Source of the DNA: Amphritea atlantica
GTDB taxonomy: Bacteria > Pseudomonadota > Gammaproteobacteria > Pseudomonadales > Balneatricaceae
DNA: 64,000 nucleotides
Assembly: GCF_018860855.1 (NCBI RefSeq)
Contig: NZ_JAHKQE010000014.1
Coordinates: 1-64,000 of the forward strand
Direction of reading: 5' to 3'
Under the pieces are notes generated by a model, which saw only the letters and a list, made by a program, of their open reading frames with translations, searched no databases and was not told where the DNA came from. The translations under genes were made by a program, and so were the position numbers. This document shows, piece after piece, positions 29,560-38,856 of this stretch (the first letter of the stretch is position 1; each line of letters opens with the position of its first letter).

Positions 29560-31168
29560 AGTAATGATTTTGGATTGTACGTTACGTGATGGAGGCTATT
29601 ACAATAAATGGAACTTTCCTCTTGATGTTACTAATAACTACCTTACTGCCATGCAAGCTTCTGGTGTTGATATTGTAGAGTTAGGGCTACGCTCCTTAAA
29701 TAATCGAGGATTTAAGGGGGCGAATGCTTTTACTAGCGATAGTTATATTCGTTCATTGACCTTACCGTCGGGGCTCGATATTGCAGTCATGATAAATGCG
29801 AGTGAGTTGTTAGGGGACTTACCGCTTACCTCTGCTTTAGAAAAGCTTTTTCCTAGTGATGCAGAATATTCGCCTGTTTCAGTAGTACGTATCGCCTGTC
29901 ATGTGCATGAGTTTGTTAAAGCACTCCCTGCTTCTGATTGGTTAAAAGCGCGTGGTTATATTGTTGGTTTTAACTTGATGCAAGTCGCTGATCGCTCACA
30001 AGAAGAGATTGAAGCATTATCTCTTGAAGCTAGTAGATATCCGCTTGATGTACTTTATTTTGCTGACAGTATGGGGAGTATGGATCCAGTTCAAACTTCA
30101 CTGATTTTGTCTTGGTTACGTAAGCATTGGCAAGGTGCTATGGGTATTCATACTCATGACAATATGGGGTTGGCACTGCCCAATACGTTACAGGCTGCAA
30201 AAGAAGGTGTTACTTGGCTCGATGCGACAGTAACAGGTATGGGACGAGGGCCTGGTAATGCCCGCACAGAAGAGCTAGTTATCGAAGTTGCCGATCTTCG
30301 CAGTCAATCAATCAATATGGTTCCTTTAATGGGGGTAATAAAAAAATATTTTCAACCATTAAAAAATAAATGCGGTTGGGGTTCAAATCCTTATTATTAT
30401 TTATCTGGAAAGTACGGCATCCATCCTACTTACATACAAGAAATGCTCAGTGACTCTCGGTATACAGAAGAAGATATTCTGGCGGCTATTAGTCATCTAA
30501 AAGAGGAGGGTGGTAAAAAATTTAGCATCAATGATCTTGATGCTACTAGGTGCTTTTATCAAAATGAGGCCAAGGGAGATTGGGCACCAGCAGGGCTTAT
30601 CGAAGGCCGTGAAGTTTTAATCTTAGGAGGAGGCCCTGGGGTGGCTGAACATAAGGCAGCAATAGAAAATTATATTAGACTAAAAAAACCTATTGTTATT
30701 GCACTGAATACACAGTCATCAGTTGAGCAGACACTTATTGATATTCGTGTAGCTTGCCACCCAATGAGGTTGCGTGCAGACTGTCAAGTGCATACTACGC
30801 TATCGCAGCCACTTATTACTCCAGCGTCAACATTACCCGAAGATGTCGTGAATTCACTTGAAGATTGTGTATTGTTTGATTTTGGCTTAACTGTTAAGTC
30901 GGACACATTTAGTTTCGGCTTAACTAGTGCAGTAGTACCAAACTCGCTAGTAATCAGTTATGCCTTAGCAATAGCCACTAGTGGCAGAGCAGAGCGCATG
31001 TTGCTTGCAGGTTTTGATGGTTACGGTGCAGGAGACCGAAGAACATTAGAAATGCAAAAGTTGTTGCAGACTTATAGTGCTGTTTCAAGTAAAGATATTT
31101 TTTCTGTTACACCCACTATTTATAATATACCAACAATATCAATTTATGCCATGCAGGAAAACACATGA
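29552..31168 (+). CDS. HMGL-like (DRE-TIM) aldolase fused to a C-terminal DUF115-like domain
   Basis: 538 residues. The N-terminal half is a DRE-TIM metallo-aldolase/lyase: LDCTLRDGGYYNKW carries the catalytic Arg-Asp, and IHTHDNMGLALPNTL carries the metal-binding histidines, as in 4-hydroxy-2-oxovalerate aldolase. The C-terminal part (about 350-538; VLILGGGPGVAEHKAAI, MLLAGFDGYGAGDRRTLE) resembles the DUF115/MptE-like fold found in sugar-modification loci. The ATG at 29552 has AGGTGGG just upstream. It overlaps the previous gene by 8 bp and the next by 4 bp. With the following cytidylyltransferase and phosphatase it could make a 2-keto-3-deoxy sugar acid from pyruvate; substrate inferred only. 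Confidence 0.82.
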   Translation: MSEVMILDCTLRDGGYYNKWNFPLDVTNNYLTAMQASGVDIVELGLRSLNNRGFKGANAFTSDSYIRSLTLPSGLDIAVMINASELLGDLPLTSALEKLFPSDAEYSPVSVVRIACHVHEFVKALPASDWLKARGYIVGFNLMQVADRSQEEIEALSLEASRYPLDVLYFADSMGSMDPVQTSLILSWLRKHWQGAMGIHTHDNMGLALPNTLQAAKEGVTWLDATVTGMGRGPGNARTEELVIEVADLRSQSINMVPLMGVIKKYFQPLKNKCGWGSNPYYYLSGKYGIHPTYIQEMLSDSRYTEEDILAAISHLKEEGGKKFSINDLDATRCFYQNEAKGDWAPAGLIEGREVLILGGGPGVAEHKAAIENYIRLKKPIVIALNTQSSVEQTLIDIRVACHPMRLRADCQVHTTLSQPLITPASTLPEDVVNSLEDCVLFDFGLTVKSDTFSFGLTSAVVPNSLVISYALAIATSGRAERMLLAGFDGYGAGDRRTLEMQKLLQTYSAVSSKDIFSVTPTIYNIPTISIYAMQENT

Positions 31169-31917
31169 GAGCCGTAGTACTAATCCCCGCACGATATACG
31201 TCAAGTCGTTATCCTGGTAAGCCGCTTGTTCCTTTACTTGGAAAGCCAATGGTATTGTGGGTAGCGGAGTTATCAGCTAAAGCCGTTGGTGTAGAAAATG
31301 TATATGTAGCAACAGAGGACCAGCGTATCGCTGATGTTGTAACTGCGGCTGGGTTTAATGCGGTTATAACTACGAACACCTGTTTAACGGGCACGGATAG
31401 GCTAGCAGAAGCCGCCTTGCAAATAAATGCTGAGATATATGTCAATGTACAAGGTGACGAGCCTCTAGTTAATCCAGACGATATTCTCTTAGCAATTAAG
31501 GCTAAGCAACATAACATGGAAGAAGTTATCAATGGTTACTGCTGGATATCTGAAGATGAAGATCCGGATAGTTGCAATATTCCTAAGGTGATTACTACGG
31601 AGGATAACTTATTAGTTTATATGTCAAGAAAGGCACTGCCCGGCTATAAAGATATTAAATGTGCGCCTAAACGTTATAAAAAGCAGGTATGTATTTACGC
31701 CTTTACTTCTGAAGAGCTATCTTGGTATAAATCTTTTGGTCGTAAGAGTGAACTAGAGTTTAGTGAAGATATAGAGATTTTGAGATTTCTGGAAATAGGA
31801 AAAAAAATTCGAATGTTTGAGACTCAACCAGGCAGTCTTGCAGTCGATGTTCCTGAGGATGTTGCTGCAGTTGAGGCCGCATTAAAAGTGAATAAGGTGC
31901 ACTATAATGCTAAATAA
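31165..31917 (+). CDS. CMP-ulosonate cytidylyltransferase, KdsB paralogue
   Basis: A 250-residue member of the 3-deoxy-manno-octulosonate cytidylyltransferase family: LIPARYTSSRYPGKPLVPL, TGTDRLAEAA and INVQGDEPLV-like YVNVQGDEPLVNP are clear. It diverges from the second KdsB at 37557: the region where KdsB has FSRSPIPYPR reads YMSRKALPGYKD here. That suggests a different sugar-acid substrate. It is sandwiched with 4-bp and 11-bp overlaps between an aldolase and a HAD phosphatase, forming a probable biosynthetic trio for a CMP-activated ulosonic acid. Confidence 0.87.
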   Translation: MRAVVLIPARYTSSRYPGKPLVPLLGKPMVLWVAELSAKAVGVENVYVATEDQRIADVVTAAGFNAVITTNTCLTGTDRLAEAALQINAEIYVNVQGDEPLVNPDDILLAIKAKQHNMEEVINGYCWISEDEDPDSCNIPKVITTEDNLLVYMSRKALPGYKDIKCAPKRYKKQVCIYAFTSEELSWYKSFGRKSELEFSEDIEILRFLEIGKKIRMFETQPGSLAVDVPEDVAAVEAALKVNKVHYNAK

Positions 31918-32542
31918 ATATAAAACGTTGGTGTTTGATTGTGATGGCGTTGTTTTGAATTCTAATAAGGTCAAAACTGAAGCATTTTATCAAGCAGCAC
32001 TACCGTATGGGCAGCCTGCTGCACAAGCACTTGTCGACTTTCATCTAGAGCGTGGAGGGATTTCCCGTTACGAAAAATTTGAATGGTTTTTGTCCACGGT
32101 TGTTCCCGGAGTAGAAGGTCCTGATTATAAAACTTTATTAAAGAGTTATGCTGAAGAAGTCATGCATGGGTTGCTTCGGTGTGAAGTAGCAGATTTAGCT
32201 TTGTTACGTAAAAAAAACTTAGATGCAAATTGGCTTATCGTTTCAGGCGGTGATCAAGATGAGCTTAGAGATATTTTTAATAAGAGAAATTTAATATCAT
32301 TTTTTGATGGCGGTATTTTCGGAAGCCCTGATAATAAATCTGAAATTTTAGAGCGAGAAATAGCTGCTGGTAATATCAATTATCCGGCACTTTTTTTAGG
32401 TGATAGTCAATATGATTTTGAATCGGCAAAGCAGGCAAAGTTAGATTTTATGTTTGTTAGCGGTTGGAGTGAGTGGGGGAATGCTTTAGATAGTCAAAAG
32501 TTTTTTACTTTCGCAGTAGGCTCATTATCTGAATGTATATAG
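31907..32542 (+). CDS. HAD-superfamily hydrolase (probable sugar phosphatase)
   Basis: A 211-residue HAD hydrolase with a helical cap. The nucleophile motif is LVFDCDGVVLNSN (DxD), motif II is LIVSGGDQDEL, and motif IV is LFLGDSQYDFESAK. It could remove the phosphate from a ulosonic acid phosphate before cytidylylation, by analogy with KdsC, although KdsC is a different capless HAD type and is present elsewhere in the locus. It overlaps the upstream cytidylyltransferase by 11 bp. Confidence 0.88.
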   Translation: MLNKYKTLVFDCDGVVLNSNKVKTEAFYQAALPYGQPAAQALVDFHLERGGISRYEKFEWFLSTVVPGVEGPDYKTLLKSYAEEVMHGLLRCEVADLALLRKKNLDANWLIVSGGDQDELRDIFNKRNLISFFDGGIFGSPDNKSEILEREIAAGNINYPALFLGDSQYDFESAKQAKLDFMFVSGWSEWGNALDSQKFFTFAVGSLSECI

Positions 32543-32575
32543 TAAAAAACAGTAAGTTGTTGGACGATTTATAAA

Positions 32576-33289
32576 ATGAAAATTGATGACGAAAAGAATA
32601 TTGATATTTGCTTTGGTAGATGCAAGATAGCTAAAAATAAAAAAGTATCAATTGAATATCCCGTAAGACTTATAGGTGGCGTGATTAATTGTAATTTAAA
32701 AATCAGGGCTTACTCATATTTAAGGCAGGCCCAGATTAGATCGCTTCGTAGTATAGGTCGGTTTTGCTCTATTGCTCCAAACTTAAGGGTTGGCGATGGC
32801 GAACACTCTTTAACTTACTTGTCGACTCATCCTTTTCAATATAATGGGAATGACTTTAGTTTTGCACAGGAATATAAAAAGTATTTAGAATTGTCGCCCG
32901 TAATAGAATCTCCAGTTCAAAAAAAATCAGGTGTTATTGGACATGATGTCTGGATAGGAGCAAATGTCACTATTATGAGGGGAGTAACTATAGGCCATGG
33001 TGCTGTGATTGGTGCAGGAGCTGTTGTTACACGAGATGTTAAGCCATATGAAATAGTTGGCGGAGTCCCCGCTAAAACAATTCGTTATAGGTTTGAACCA
33101 GAACTTATTAAGCGACTACTAAAGCTAAAGTGGTGGCAGTATTCGCTAGAATCGTTAGCTGGAATCCCATTTTATGATCCTGTTAAAGCCTTAGATGAGC
33201 TAGAGCGTAGATCTATTGCAAGCGAGCTAGTTGTAAGGCCTGATGCTATGTTCGCTTATCTTAACGGGATAGTAACTAAAATATCGTAG
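32576..33289 (+). CDS. CatB-like left-handed beta-helix acetyltransferase
   Basis: A 237-residue hexapeptide acyltransferase. The beta-helix repeats are clear in [19 protein letters not shown] and the following turns, with the family's [15 protein letters not shown] segment containing a candidate catalytic His. The end ([12 protein letters not shown]) is typical of the xenobiotic/CatB acetyltransferase group, many of which O-acetylate sugars. It probably decorates the capsule repeat. Sugar and position are unknown. Confidence 0.9.
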   Translation: MKIDDEKNIDICFGRCKIAKNKKVSIEYPVRLIGGVINCNLKIRAYSYLRQAQIRSLRSIGRFCSIAPNLRVGDGEHSLTYLSTHPFQYNGNDFSFAQEYKKYLELSPVIESPVQKKSGVIGHDVWIGANVTIMRGVTIGHGAVIGAGAVVTRDVKPYEIVGGVPAKTIRYRFEPELIKRLLKLKWWQYSLESLAGIPFYDPVKALDELERRSIASELVVRPDAMFAYLNGIVTKIS

Positions 33290-33323
33290 ACGATATGGTA
33301 CCAGTATTAAGGATTTAAAATAA

Positions 33324-35498
33324 ATGGGTAAAGATATTAGTTATAGTAATGCAGAGGACTCCTATAATAAAAAACAATGGCCATTAGCATATGAGCGGTA
33401 TGCAGCGTTATTAGAAAAACCTGATTGTGATAAGCGTTTAGTGTTGCTCTTTCTCGCGGATATCGCCGAAAAGCTAAATGATTATTGTTTGGCCATTAAA
33501 AATTATAAAATATTAGTCAGTTGCTTTGAACCTGATATTTTATGGTTTTTTCGTATGGCTGAAAATTATAGGTCTTTAAATGAGTGGGAAAAATCTATCC
33601 TAGTTTATCAAAAAGTTATTGAGGCTAAATCTACACATTTAGGTGCTCTTTTTGGTTTGAGTAAATGTTATTATTCACTAGGTAAGTTTAAAAATTCTCT
33701 AATTTCAATAGAAAGTGCCATTGATATTAAATGTAATTCCCAATATTTTGCACAAAAAGGCCTGGTACTGATGAAACTGAAAGAGTGGCGAAAAGCCGCT
33801 TCTAGTTATCAGGAAGCTATCGATTTCGAGCTTGGAATAGGAAAGTCTATTTGGTTTGTCCGACAGGCACAGTGCTATGCTAAATTGCATGATTATAGTA
33901 ATGTTATTAGATGTTATCTTGCTGCCTTGAATAAAGAACAAGAAAAGGGAACACCAGCTTGGTATGCTGAATTAGCTTCTGCTTATTTAAAAAGTGGACA
34001 AAAAAAACTAGCTATTGGCGCATATCGTAGAGCTGTTGAATTAGATGATAGCCATGTTAATTGGTACGCAGAGCTTGGTCGCTTACTTGCTGACTCAGAC
34101 AAGAAAGCGGCAATAGAAGCTTATCAACGAGCTGTTGACTTAGGGTATACCTCTTTAACCTATGAAGTAGCTATATTGTCATCCGACAGTAGTCATTTGA
34201 GTTATGTTGCGCCGGAGGTACTTATGTCTCCGTGGCGCTTCGATTTATGTGCGAAAATTTTATATGCACGGTTCCTACTTGGATTTACATCTAGTCATTC
34301 AGGTGTCGATATAGAAGGTTTGTATTTACGACATATTTACCTAAGAACTAAAGGGGATGAGCCGGGTAACCTAGCAAAGATGAGTTTACAAGATTATCGA
34401 GAAAGCTTTATTCAGTTAGTAGCTTCAATAGAGGAACATGGTTTTTATGATAACCATGCAATACCGCTGGGGCAAGACGCTGTATTGATGAATGGAGCTC
34501 ATCGTAGTGCTGTCGCTATGGCACTAAACTTACCAACCGTGCCCGTTATGTTTATGGATAAGCCGGTTGGAACTCGCTGGGATTTTACTTGGTTCGTCCA
34601 GAGAGGCTTTGATCTTAATGAGCTTAATGAATTAATGTTATGTTGGCTAGAGTCTACGCAGAACAAAAGCCACATTGTTATTTTGTGGCCAGCTGTGATT
34701 GAATATTGGGATGAGATAACAGAAACTATAGCTAGGGATGTAAACTTGGTAACACAACGAGATATACTGTTTACAGAGCCCGGAATGTCTGAATTAATCA
34801 AAGATATTTACAGCATTGATAAAGTAGCCGAATTTATGCCTAGTATAATGGCTAAAGTGGAGCGTTTAGCAAGCTATTCGTCTAAGGTGAGAGTGTTGGT
34901 GGTAGGTTGCGATACTGCAAGAGTTAACACTTTAAAGACGGACATTCGGCAAAAGTATGAAGCCGTCATGCCGGAGAGTTGTTTTTGCACTTTGCATACT
35001 TCCGATAATTTTAAGGAAACTATGCATCTAGCGCGAATTTTTTTCCACGCTCCTACTTTAAATATGCTGCGTCAAAGAAAAAAAACTTTATCTCCTCATT
35101 TGAGTAAATGGATAGCTCAAGTTAAAGCTGAATTGTTGAAGCGTGGGGAAAGTATTCTTGATGGCTGTGCTGTTGGGGGAGCTGTTCTGGATGCCTATGG
35201 AATTAGGCAAGCTGACGATTTAGATATTACCGTTACTAACTCTGTGCGCGAAATGCATTTTTCAGATAAAGCAAGTGCTTTAACAGAGTCAGTAGATATA
35301 GTAAATAAGAATTATGCGAAAGATGTTACAGGTATTATAAGTGATGATACTCTTCTTTCTGATAGGGCCTTGCATCTTTATATTCGTGGCTTTAAGTTTG
35401 CTAATCTCGATATTGTTCGAAAGAGAAAAACATACTCACAAAGAGATAAAGACCTTGACGATTTAGAAAAAATTGGTCGCTATTTTTTAGATATGTAA
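33324..35498 (+). CDS. TPR protein fused to ParB-like and nucleotidyltransferase-like domains
   Basis: 724 residues with three parts. Residues 5-290 are tandem tetratricopeptide repeats (WPLAYERYAALLEK, WEKSILVYQKVIE, KLAIGAYRRAVELDD). A middle region near 345-400 has IPLGQDAVLMNGAHRSAVA, which resembles the ParB/sulfiredoxin fold loop. The C-terminal region (about 595-724) contains ILDGCAVGGAVLDAYG followed by DDLDITVTNS, the Gly-x-Asp-x-Asp layout of a nucleotidyltransferase fold. It shares no overlap with its neighbours. The TPRs suggest a scaffold for capsule synthesis enzymes; the rest suggests a nucleotidyl or phosphosugar transfer step. I cannot name a known family for the whole protein. 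Confidence 0.65.
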   Translation: MGKDISYSNAEDSYNKKQWPLAYERYAALLEKPDCDKRLVLLFLADIAEKLNDYCLAIKNYKILVSCFEPDILWFFRMAENYRSLNEWEKSILVYQKVIEAKSTHLGALFGLSKCYYSLGKFKNSLISIESAIDIKCNSQYFAQKGLVLMKLKEWRKAASSYQEAIDFELGIGKSIWFVRQAQCYAKLHDYSNVIRCYLAALNKEQEKGTPAWYAELASAYLKSGQKKLAIGAYRRAVELDDSHVNWYAELGRLLADSDKKAAIEAYQRAVDLGYTSLTYEVAILSSDSSHLSYVAPEVLMSPWRFDLCAKILYARFLLGFTSSHSGVDIEGLYLRHIYLRTKGDEPGNLAKMSLQDYRESFIQLVASIEEHGFYDNHAIPLGQDAVLMNGAHRSAVAMALNLPTVPVMFMDKPVGTRWDFTWFVQRGFDLNELNELMLCWLESTQNKSHIVILWPAVIEYWDEITETIARDVNLVTQRDILFTEPGMSELIKDIYSIDKVAEFMPSIMAKVERLASYSSKVRVLVVGCDTARVNTLKTDIRQKYEAVMPESCFCTLHTSDNFKETMHLARIFFHAPTLNMLRQRKKTLSPHLSKWIAQVKAELLKRGESILDGCAVGGAVLDAYGIRQADDLDITVTNSVREMHFSDKASALTESVDIVNKNYAKDVTGIISDDTLLSDRALHLYIRGFKFANLDIVRKRKTYSQRDKDLDDLEKIGRYFLDM

Positions 35499-35532
35499 TT
35501 TCTTTAAATATATTATTAATAGGTGTTTTATT

Positions 35533-36258
35533 TTGAAATGGTTGAGGATGTTGTTGAAGGGTAAGCCAACGGTCGAGACTGAAAAAAAAATAGTCGATAT
35601 TATGCCCGTAACTCCGGCCAGAAAAAAACCTAAATTGATGAAGTCTTTAAGTGATAATAATACAGTTGATATAGACTCTGCTCTTGATGTTCGTGGAAGT
35701 ATTATTGTGAAAGGTACTGGGAATCATATATATTTTGGGCCTGGTATGAAGTTTAATGGCGACTTAACTATCCAAGGGGATAACAATGAAGTTGTGTTAA
35801 GTGAAGCCTGTATTGTACGTGGACGTATTTTAATTAAAGGTAAGGGCCAACGAGTGAGTGTCGGTGAAAAAACAACTTTTGGCTCGGTATATATGCTTTG
35901 CCAAGAAGGTTGTAATATTGATATTGGGCATTGGTGCATGTTTTCTCGAGATGTGGAAATACGTACCACTGACGCGCACTCTGTAATTAATCTAAAAAAT
36001 CGTCGTCGTATAAACATGCCTGCTTCGATTATAGTTGGTGATCATGTTTGGGTTGGTGTTGGCGCCCTGTTGAGTAAAGGTAGCGAGATCGCGTCGGATA
36101 GTATTGTCGGAGCCTATGCTTTCATAAATGATTCATTTAATGAATCCAATGTTATTGTTGCCGGAACACCTGGGAAAGTCGTCAAACAAGATGTGACGTG
36201 GAATAGAGGACGAAAGTCTAAATTTACAGAAGATGAAATCAATCATTGGCGTAAATAG
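35533..36258 (+). CDS. Left-handed beta-helix acyltransferase
   Basis: A 241-residue hexapeptide-repeat acyltransferase. Beta-helix coils run from about residue 50 (GSIIVKGTGNHIYFGPGM) to 215, and the active-site turn appears as TTDAHSVINL with a candidate catalytic His, followed by IIVGDHVWVGVGALL. The start is TTG at 35533, supported by AGGTG seven bases upstream; the first in-frame ATG would drop five residues. A 9-A run at 35582-35590 lies near the 5' end. Likely O-acetyltransferase for the capsule; the acceptor is not known. Confidence 0.85.
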   Translation: MKWLRMLLKGKPTVETEKKIVDIMPVTPARKKPKLMKSLSDNNTVDIDSALDVRGSIIVKGTGNHIYFGPGMKFNGDLTIQGDNNEVVLSEACIVRGRILIKGKGQRVSVGEKTTFGSVYMLCQEGCNIDIGHWCMFSRDVEIRTTDAHSVINLKNRRRINMPASIIVGDHVWVGVGALLSKGSEIASDSIVGAYAFINDSFNESNVIVAGTPGKVVKQDVTWNRGRKSKFTEDEINHWRK

Positions 36259-36340
36259 TAATTAAAAATTAAGCATAAGTAATACATTTTAGTTGTTACA
36301 AATATGTATCTGAATGTTCATTAATTTAAAGGGGATTTTC

Positions 36341-37270
36341 TTGAAAAGCTTTATCGATTTAGCAAAAGATGTTTTTCAAATAGAAGCAAGTGCAGTGTTG
36401 GTACTAAAAGATAAGCTTGACTGTGATTATATTAAGTCAATCGATGAAATAATAGCGACAAAAGGAAAAGTTATTATTTCGGGTATGGGGAAGTCTGGGA
36501 TTATTGGAAAAAAAATCGCTGCTACATTGGCGAGTACTGGTACACCGAGCTTTTTTATGCATCCGGGTGAAGCTTATCATGGTGATTTAGGTATGGTAAC
36601 CAGTGATGATATTTTTATTGCTATATCCAACTCGGGTGAAACAGAAGAAGTTGTTAAATTAATTCCTTTTTTAAAAGATAATAATAATTTCATAATAGCG
36701 ATGACGGGTAATCCTAAGTCGACGTTAGCACTAGCCGCTAACACACATCTTGATGTTGGAGTTGAAGAAGAGGCTTGTCCGCTGCAGTTAGCACCAACGG
36801 CATCAACTACGGCAACACTGGCAATGGGAGATGCACTTGCTGTAACGCTAATGAAAGCAAGAGATTTTAGGCCAGAACATTTTGCGAGATTTCATCCAGG
36901 TGGATCTCTAGGACGTAGATTACTTTCTAGAGTTGAAAATGAGATGTTTACGAAGAACCTTCCATTTATATCAAGCTCCAGCTTATTACTTGATGTGATC
37001 GGTGTAATGACCACAAGCGGATTAGGAATAGCGATTGTTAATGATATTGAAAATTATGGAATAGTAACTGATGGAGATATAAGACGACTGATAAAAACCC
37101 ATCAAAGTGAGGTTTTTAAAATGAATGTTTCTGAGTTTGTGACAAAAAATCCATTGTCGGTTAATGTCGGTACAAGAGTTGAAGATGCATTGATTTTGAT
37201 GGAAAATAAAGGAGTCGGCGTTTTGCTTATCAAAAAGAATGATGAAGTCGTTGGCGTGTTTAAGAAATAA
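36341..37270 (+). CDS. kpsF: D-arabinose-5-phosphate isomerase KpsF/KdsD
   Basis: It converts ribulose-5-phosphate to arabinose-5-phosphate, the first step toward Kdo. The N-terminal SIS domain has GKVIISGMGKSGIIGKK and STGTPSFFMHPGEAYHGDL, and two CBS domains follow (ENEMFTKNLPFISSSSLL and FVTKNPLSVNVG). I prefer the TTG start at 36341 because AAGGGG lies six bases upstream; an ATG at 36314 would add nine residues. The protein ends at VVGVFKK, a little short of the usual final CBS strand-helix, so the second CBS may be trimmed. Confidence 0.93.
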   Translation: MKSFIDLAKDVFQIEASAVLVLKDKLDCDYIKSIDEIIATKGKVIISGMGKSGIIGKKIAATLASTGTPSFFMHPGEAYHGDLGMVTSDDIFIAISNSGETEEVVKLIPFLKDNNNFIIAMTGNPKSTLALAANTHLDVGVEEEACPLQLAPTASTTATLAMGDALAVTLMKARDFRPEHFARFHPGGSLGRRLLSRVENEMFTKNLPFISSSSLLLDVIGVMTTSGLGIAIVNDIENYGIVTDGDIRRLIKTHQSEVFKMNVSEFVTKNPLSVNVGTRVEDALILMENKGVGVLLIKKNDEVVGVFKK

Positions 37271-37556
37271 AATACTCTTTGGTTTTTGCGAAGTTTTTCA
37301 AAGATTATTGTTTATGAATTTGTAAGTTTTTTTATTAGAATTAATGTTTTTTGTGGTTTGGAGTTTGTTTTTTGTTTGATAGTATTTTGCTAATGTTTGT
37401 TGGTGTTACGTGCTTTCAATAAATCATATACAAGAAATAAAACTGCTTCCTATGAGTTTAACTTCTAATGAAGTGTAGTTGATGATTAAAGCCTGTTTGA
37501 AATGTTTTTATATTAGTTAAATGAATGTACGTTGTTGTATATACGGGATAATAGAA

Positions 37557-38831
37557 ATGAAAGTGGTCATCATAATACCAGCTCGTTATGGTTCTTCAAG
37601 GCTACCTGGTAAACCACTTGCCGATATTGCAGGCAAGCCAATGGTTCAGCATGTTTATGAGCGGGCATCAGCCGTACCAAATGTCGACCGTGTTGTAGTC
37701 GCAACCGATGATAGTAGAGTATTAGATGCGGTTGAGTCATTTTCTGGCTGTGCACTTATGACATCCTCTGAGCATGCTTCGGGTACTGATCGTTTAGTAG
37801 AGGTGATGAATCAAGTAGATGCGGATGTTTATATTAATGTTCAGGGTGATGAGCCTTTGATTAGGCCGGAGGACTTAAATGCATTAGTAAACCTTATGCA
37901 AGATGAAACAATTGATGTAGCAACATTGTGCCATGCTATAGATTCATCTGAGTCGAAAAACCCTAACACTGTGAAAGTGGTTAGAGCGCATGGTGGGGAG
38001 GCTTTATATTTTAGCAGGTCACCTATCCCTTATCCTCGAGAAGCGTCTTATGATAAATATTTCAAACATGTTGGGGTATATGCCTACAGAAAAGCAGTAT
38101 TGGAACAGTATTCAGACCTGCCCGACTCTGATTTGGAAACGGCAGAAATGCTCGAGCAATTACGCATGTTGTCAGCGGGTATTCGAATCAATGTGTTAGA
38201 AGTTCAACGAACGGGTCCAGGGGTTGATACACCTGAATGCTTAGAAAAAGTGCGTGCTATTTTTCACGGAGTCGCGCACACAGCAAAACCTGAAAATCCT
38301 TTGAAAAATATTAGGCTTGTCATTACAGATGTTGATGGTGTTTTGACGGATGGATCTATTTTTTATGATGTATCAGGAGAGTGTATTAAGCGTTTTCATG
38401 TTCGCGACGGTCTGGGTATCAGAATGCTTGAGGAGTCCGGCATTCGTGTGGCGGTTCTTTCAGGACGTGACTCTGAAACATTACGTAAACGTATCCAAGA
38501 TTTAGGTATCTCCATGTCGTTGCTAGGTGTTAAAGATAAATTAGCTGCTTGCGATGAGTTAATGCTGCAGGCTGAGGTCATTCGTTCTGAAACGGTTTTT
38601 ATCGGTGATGATACTATTGATCTACCTGCGTTTTTAGCATGTGGTTATTCATTTGCTGTTGCAGATGCGCCAGATTACGTGAAAAATAAAGCTTCTATGG
38701 TCTTAAGCAAAGCCGGTGGGGATGGCGCATTTCGTGAAGTGTCAGATTTGATTTTAGATGCACAAAATAAGTCTGATGTTTATAGTACGGCAGAAGGTTT
38801 TGCTACTGTTATGTCGGGTGCCGCACAGTGA
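37557..38831 (+). CDS. KdsB-KdsC fusion: CMP-Kdo synthetase and Kdo-8-P phosphatase
   Basis: A 424-residue bifunctional protein. Residues 1-245 are KdsB (IIIPARYGSSRLPGKPL, ASGTDRLVEV, YINVQGDEPLIRPED, FSRSPIPYPR), activating Kdo with CTP. Residues 265-410 are KdsC, a capless HAD (LVITDVDGVLTDGSI, RDGLGIRMLEESGI, FIGDDTIDLPAFL), which dephosphorylates Kdo-8-P. The ATG at 37557 gives the normal KdsB N-terminus. Fusing the two consecutive reactions is sensible for channelling. The 286-bp spacer before it is A/T-rich, holds no gene I can see and may contain a promoter. No kdsA is in the window. Confidence 0.94.
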   Translation: MKVVIIIPARYGSSRLPGKPLADIAGKPMVQHVYERASAVPNVDRVVVATDDSRVLDAVESFSGCALMTSSEHASGTDRLVEVMNQVDADVYINVQGDEPLIRPEDLNALVNLMQDETIDVATLCHAIDSSESKNPNTVKVVRAHGGEALYFSRSPIPYPREASYDKYFKHVGVYAYRKAVLEQYSDLPDSDLETAEMLEQLRMLSAGIRINVLEVQRTGPGVDTPECLEKVRAIFHGVAHTAKPENPLKNIRLVITDVDGVLTDGSIFYDVSGECIKRFHVRDGLGIRMLEESGIRVAVLSGRDSETLRKRIQDLGISMSLLGVKDKLAACDELMLQAEVIRSETVFIGDDTIDLPAFLACGYSFAVADAPDYVKNKASMVLSKAGGDGAFREVSDLILDAQNKSDVYSTAEGFATVMSGAAQ

Positions 38832-38856
38832 GTATGCATAAGGATATATAATTAAT

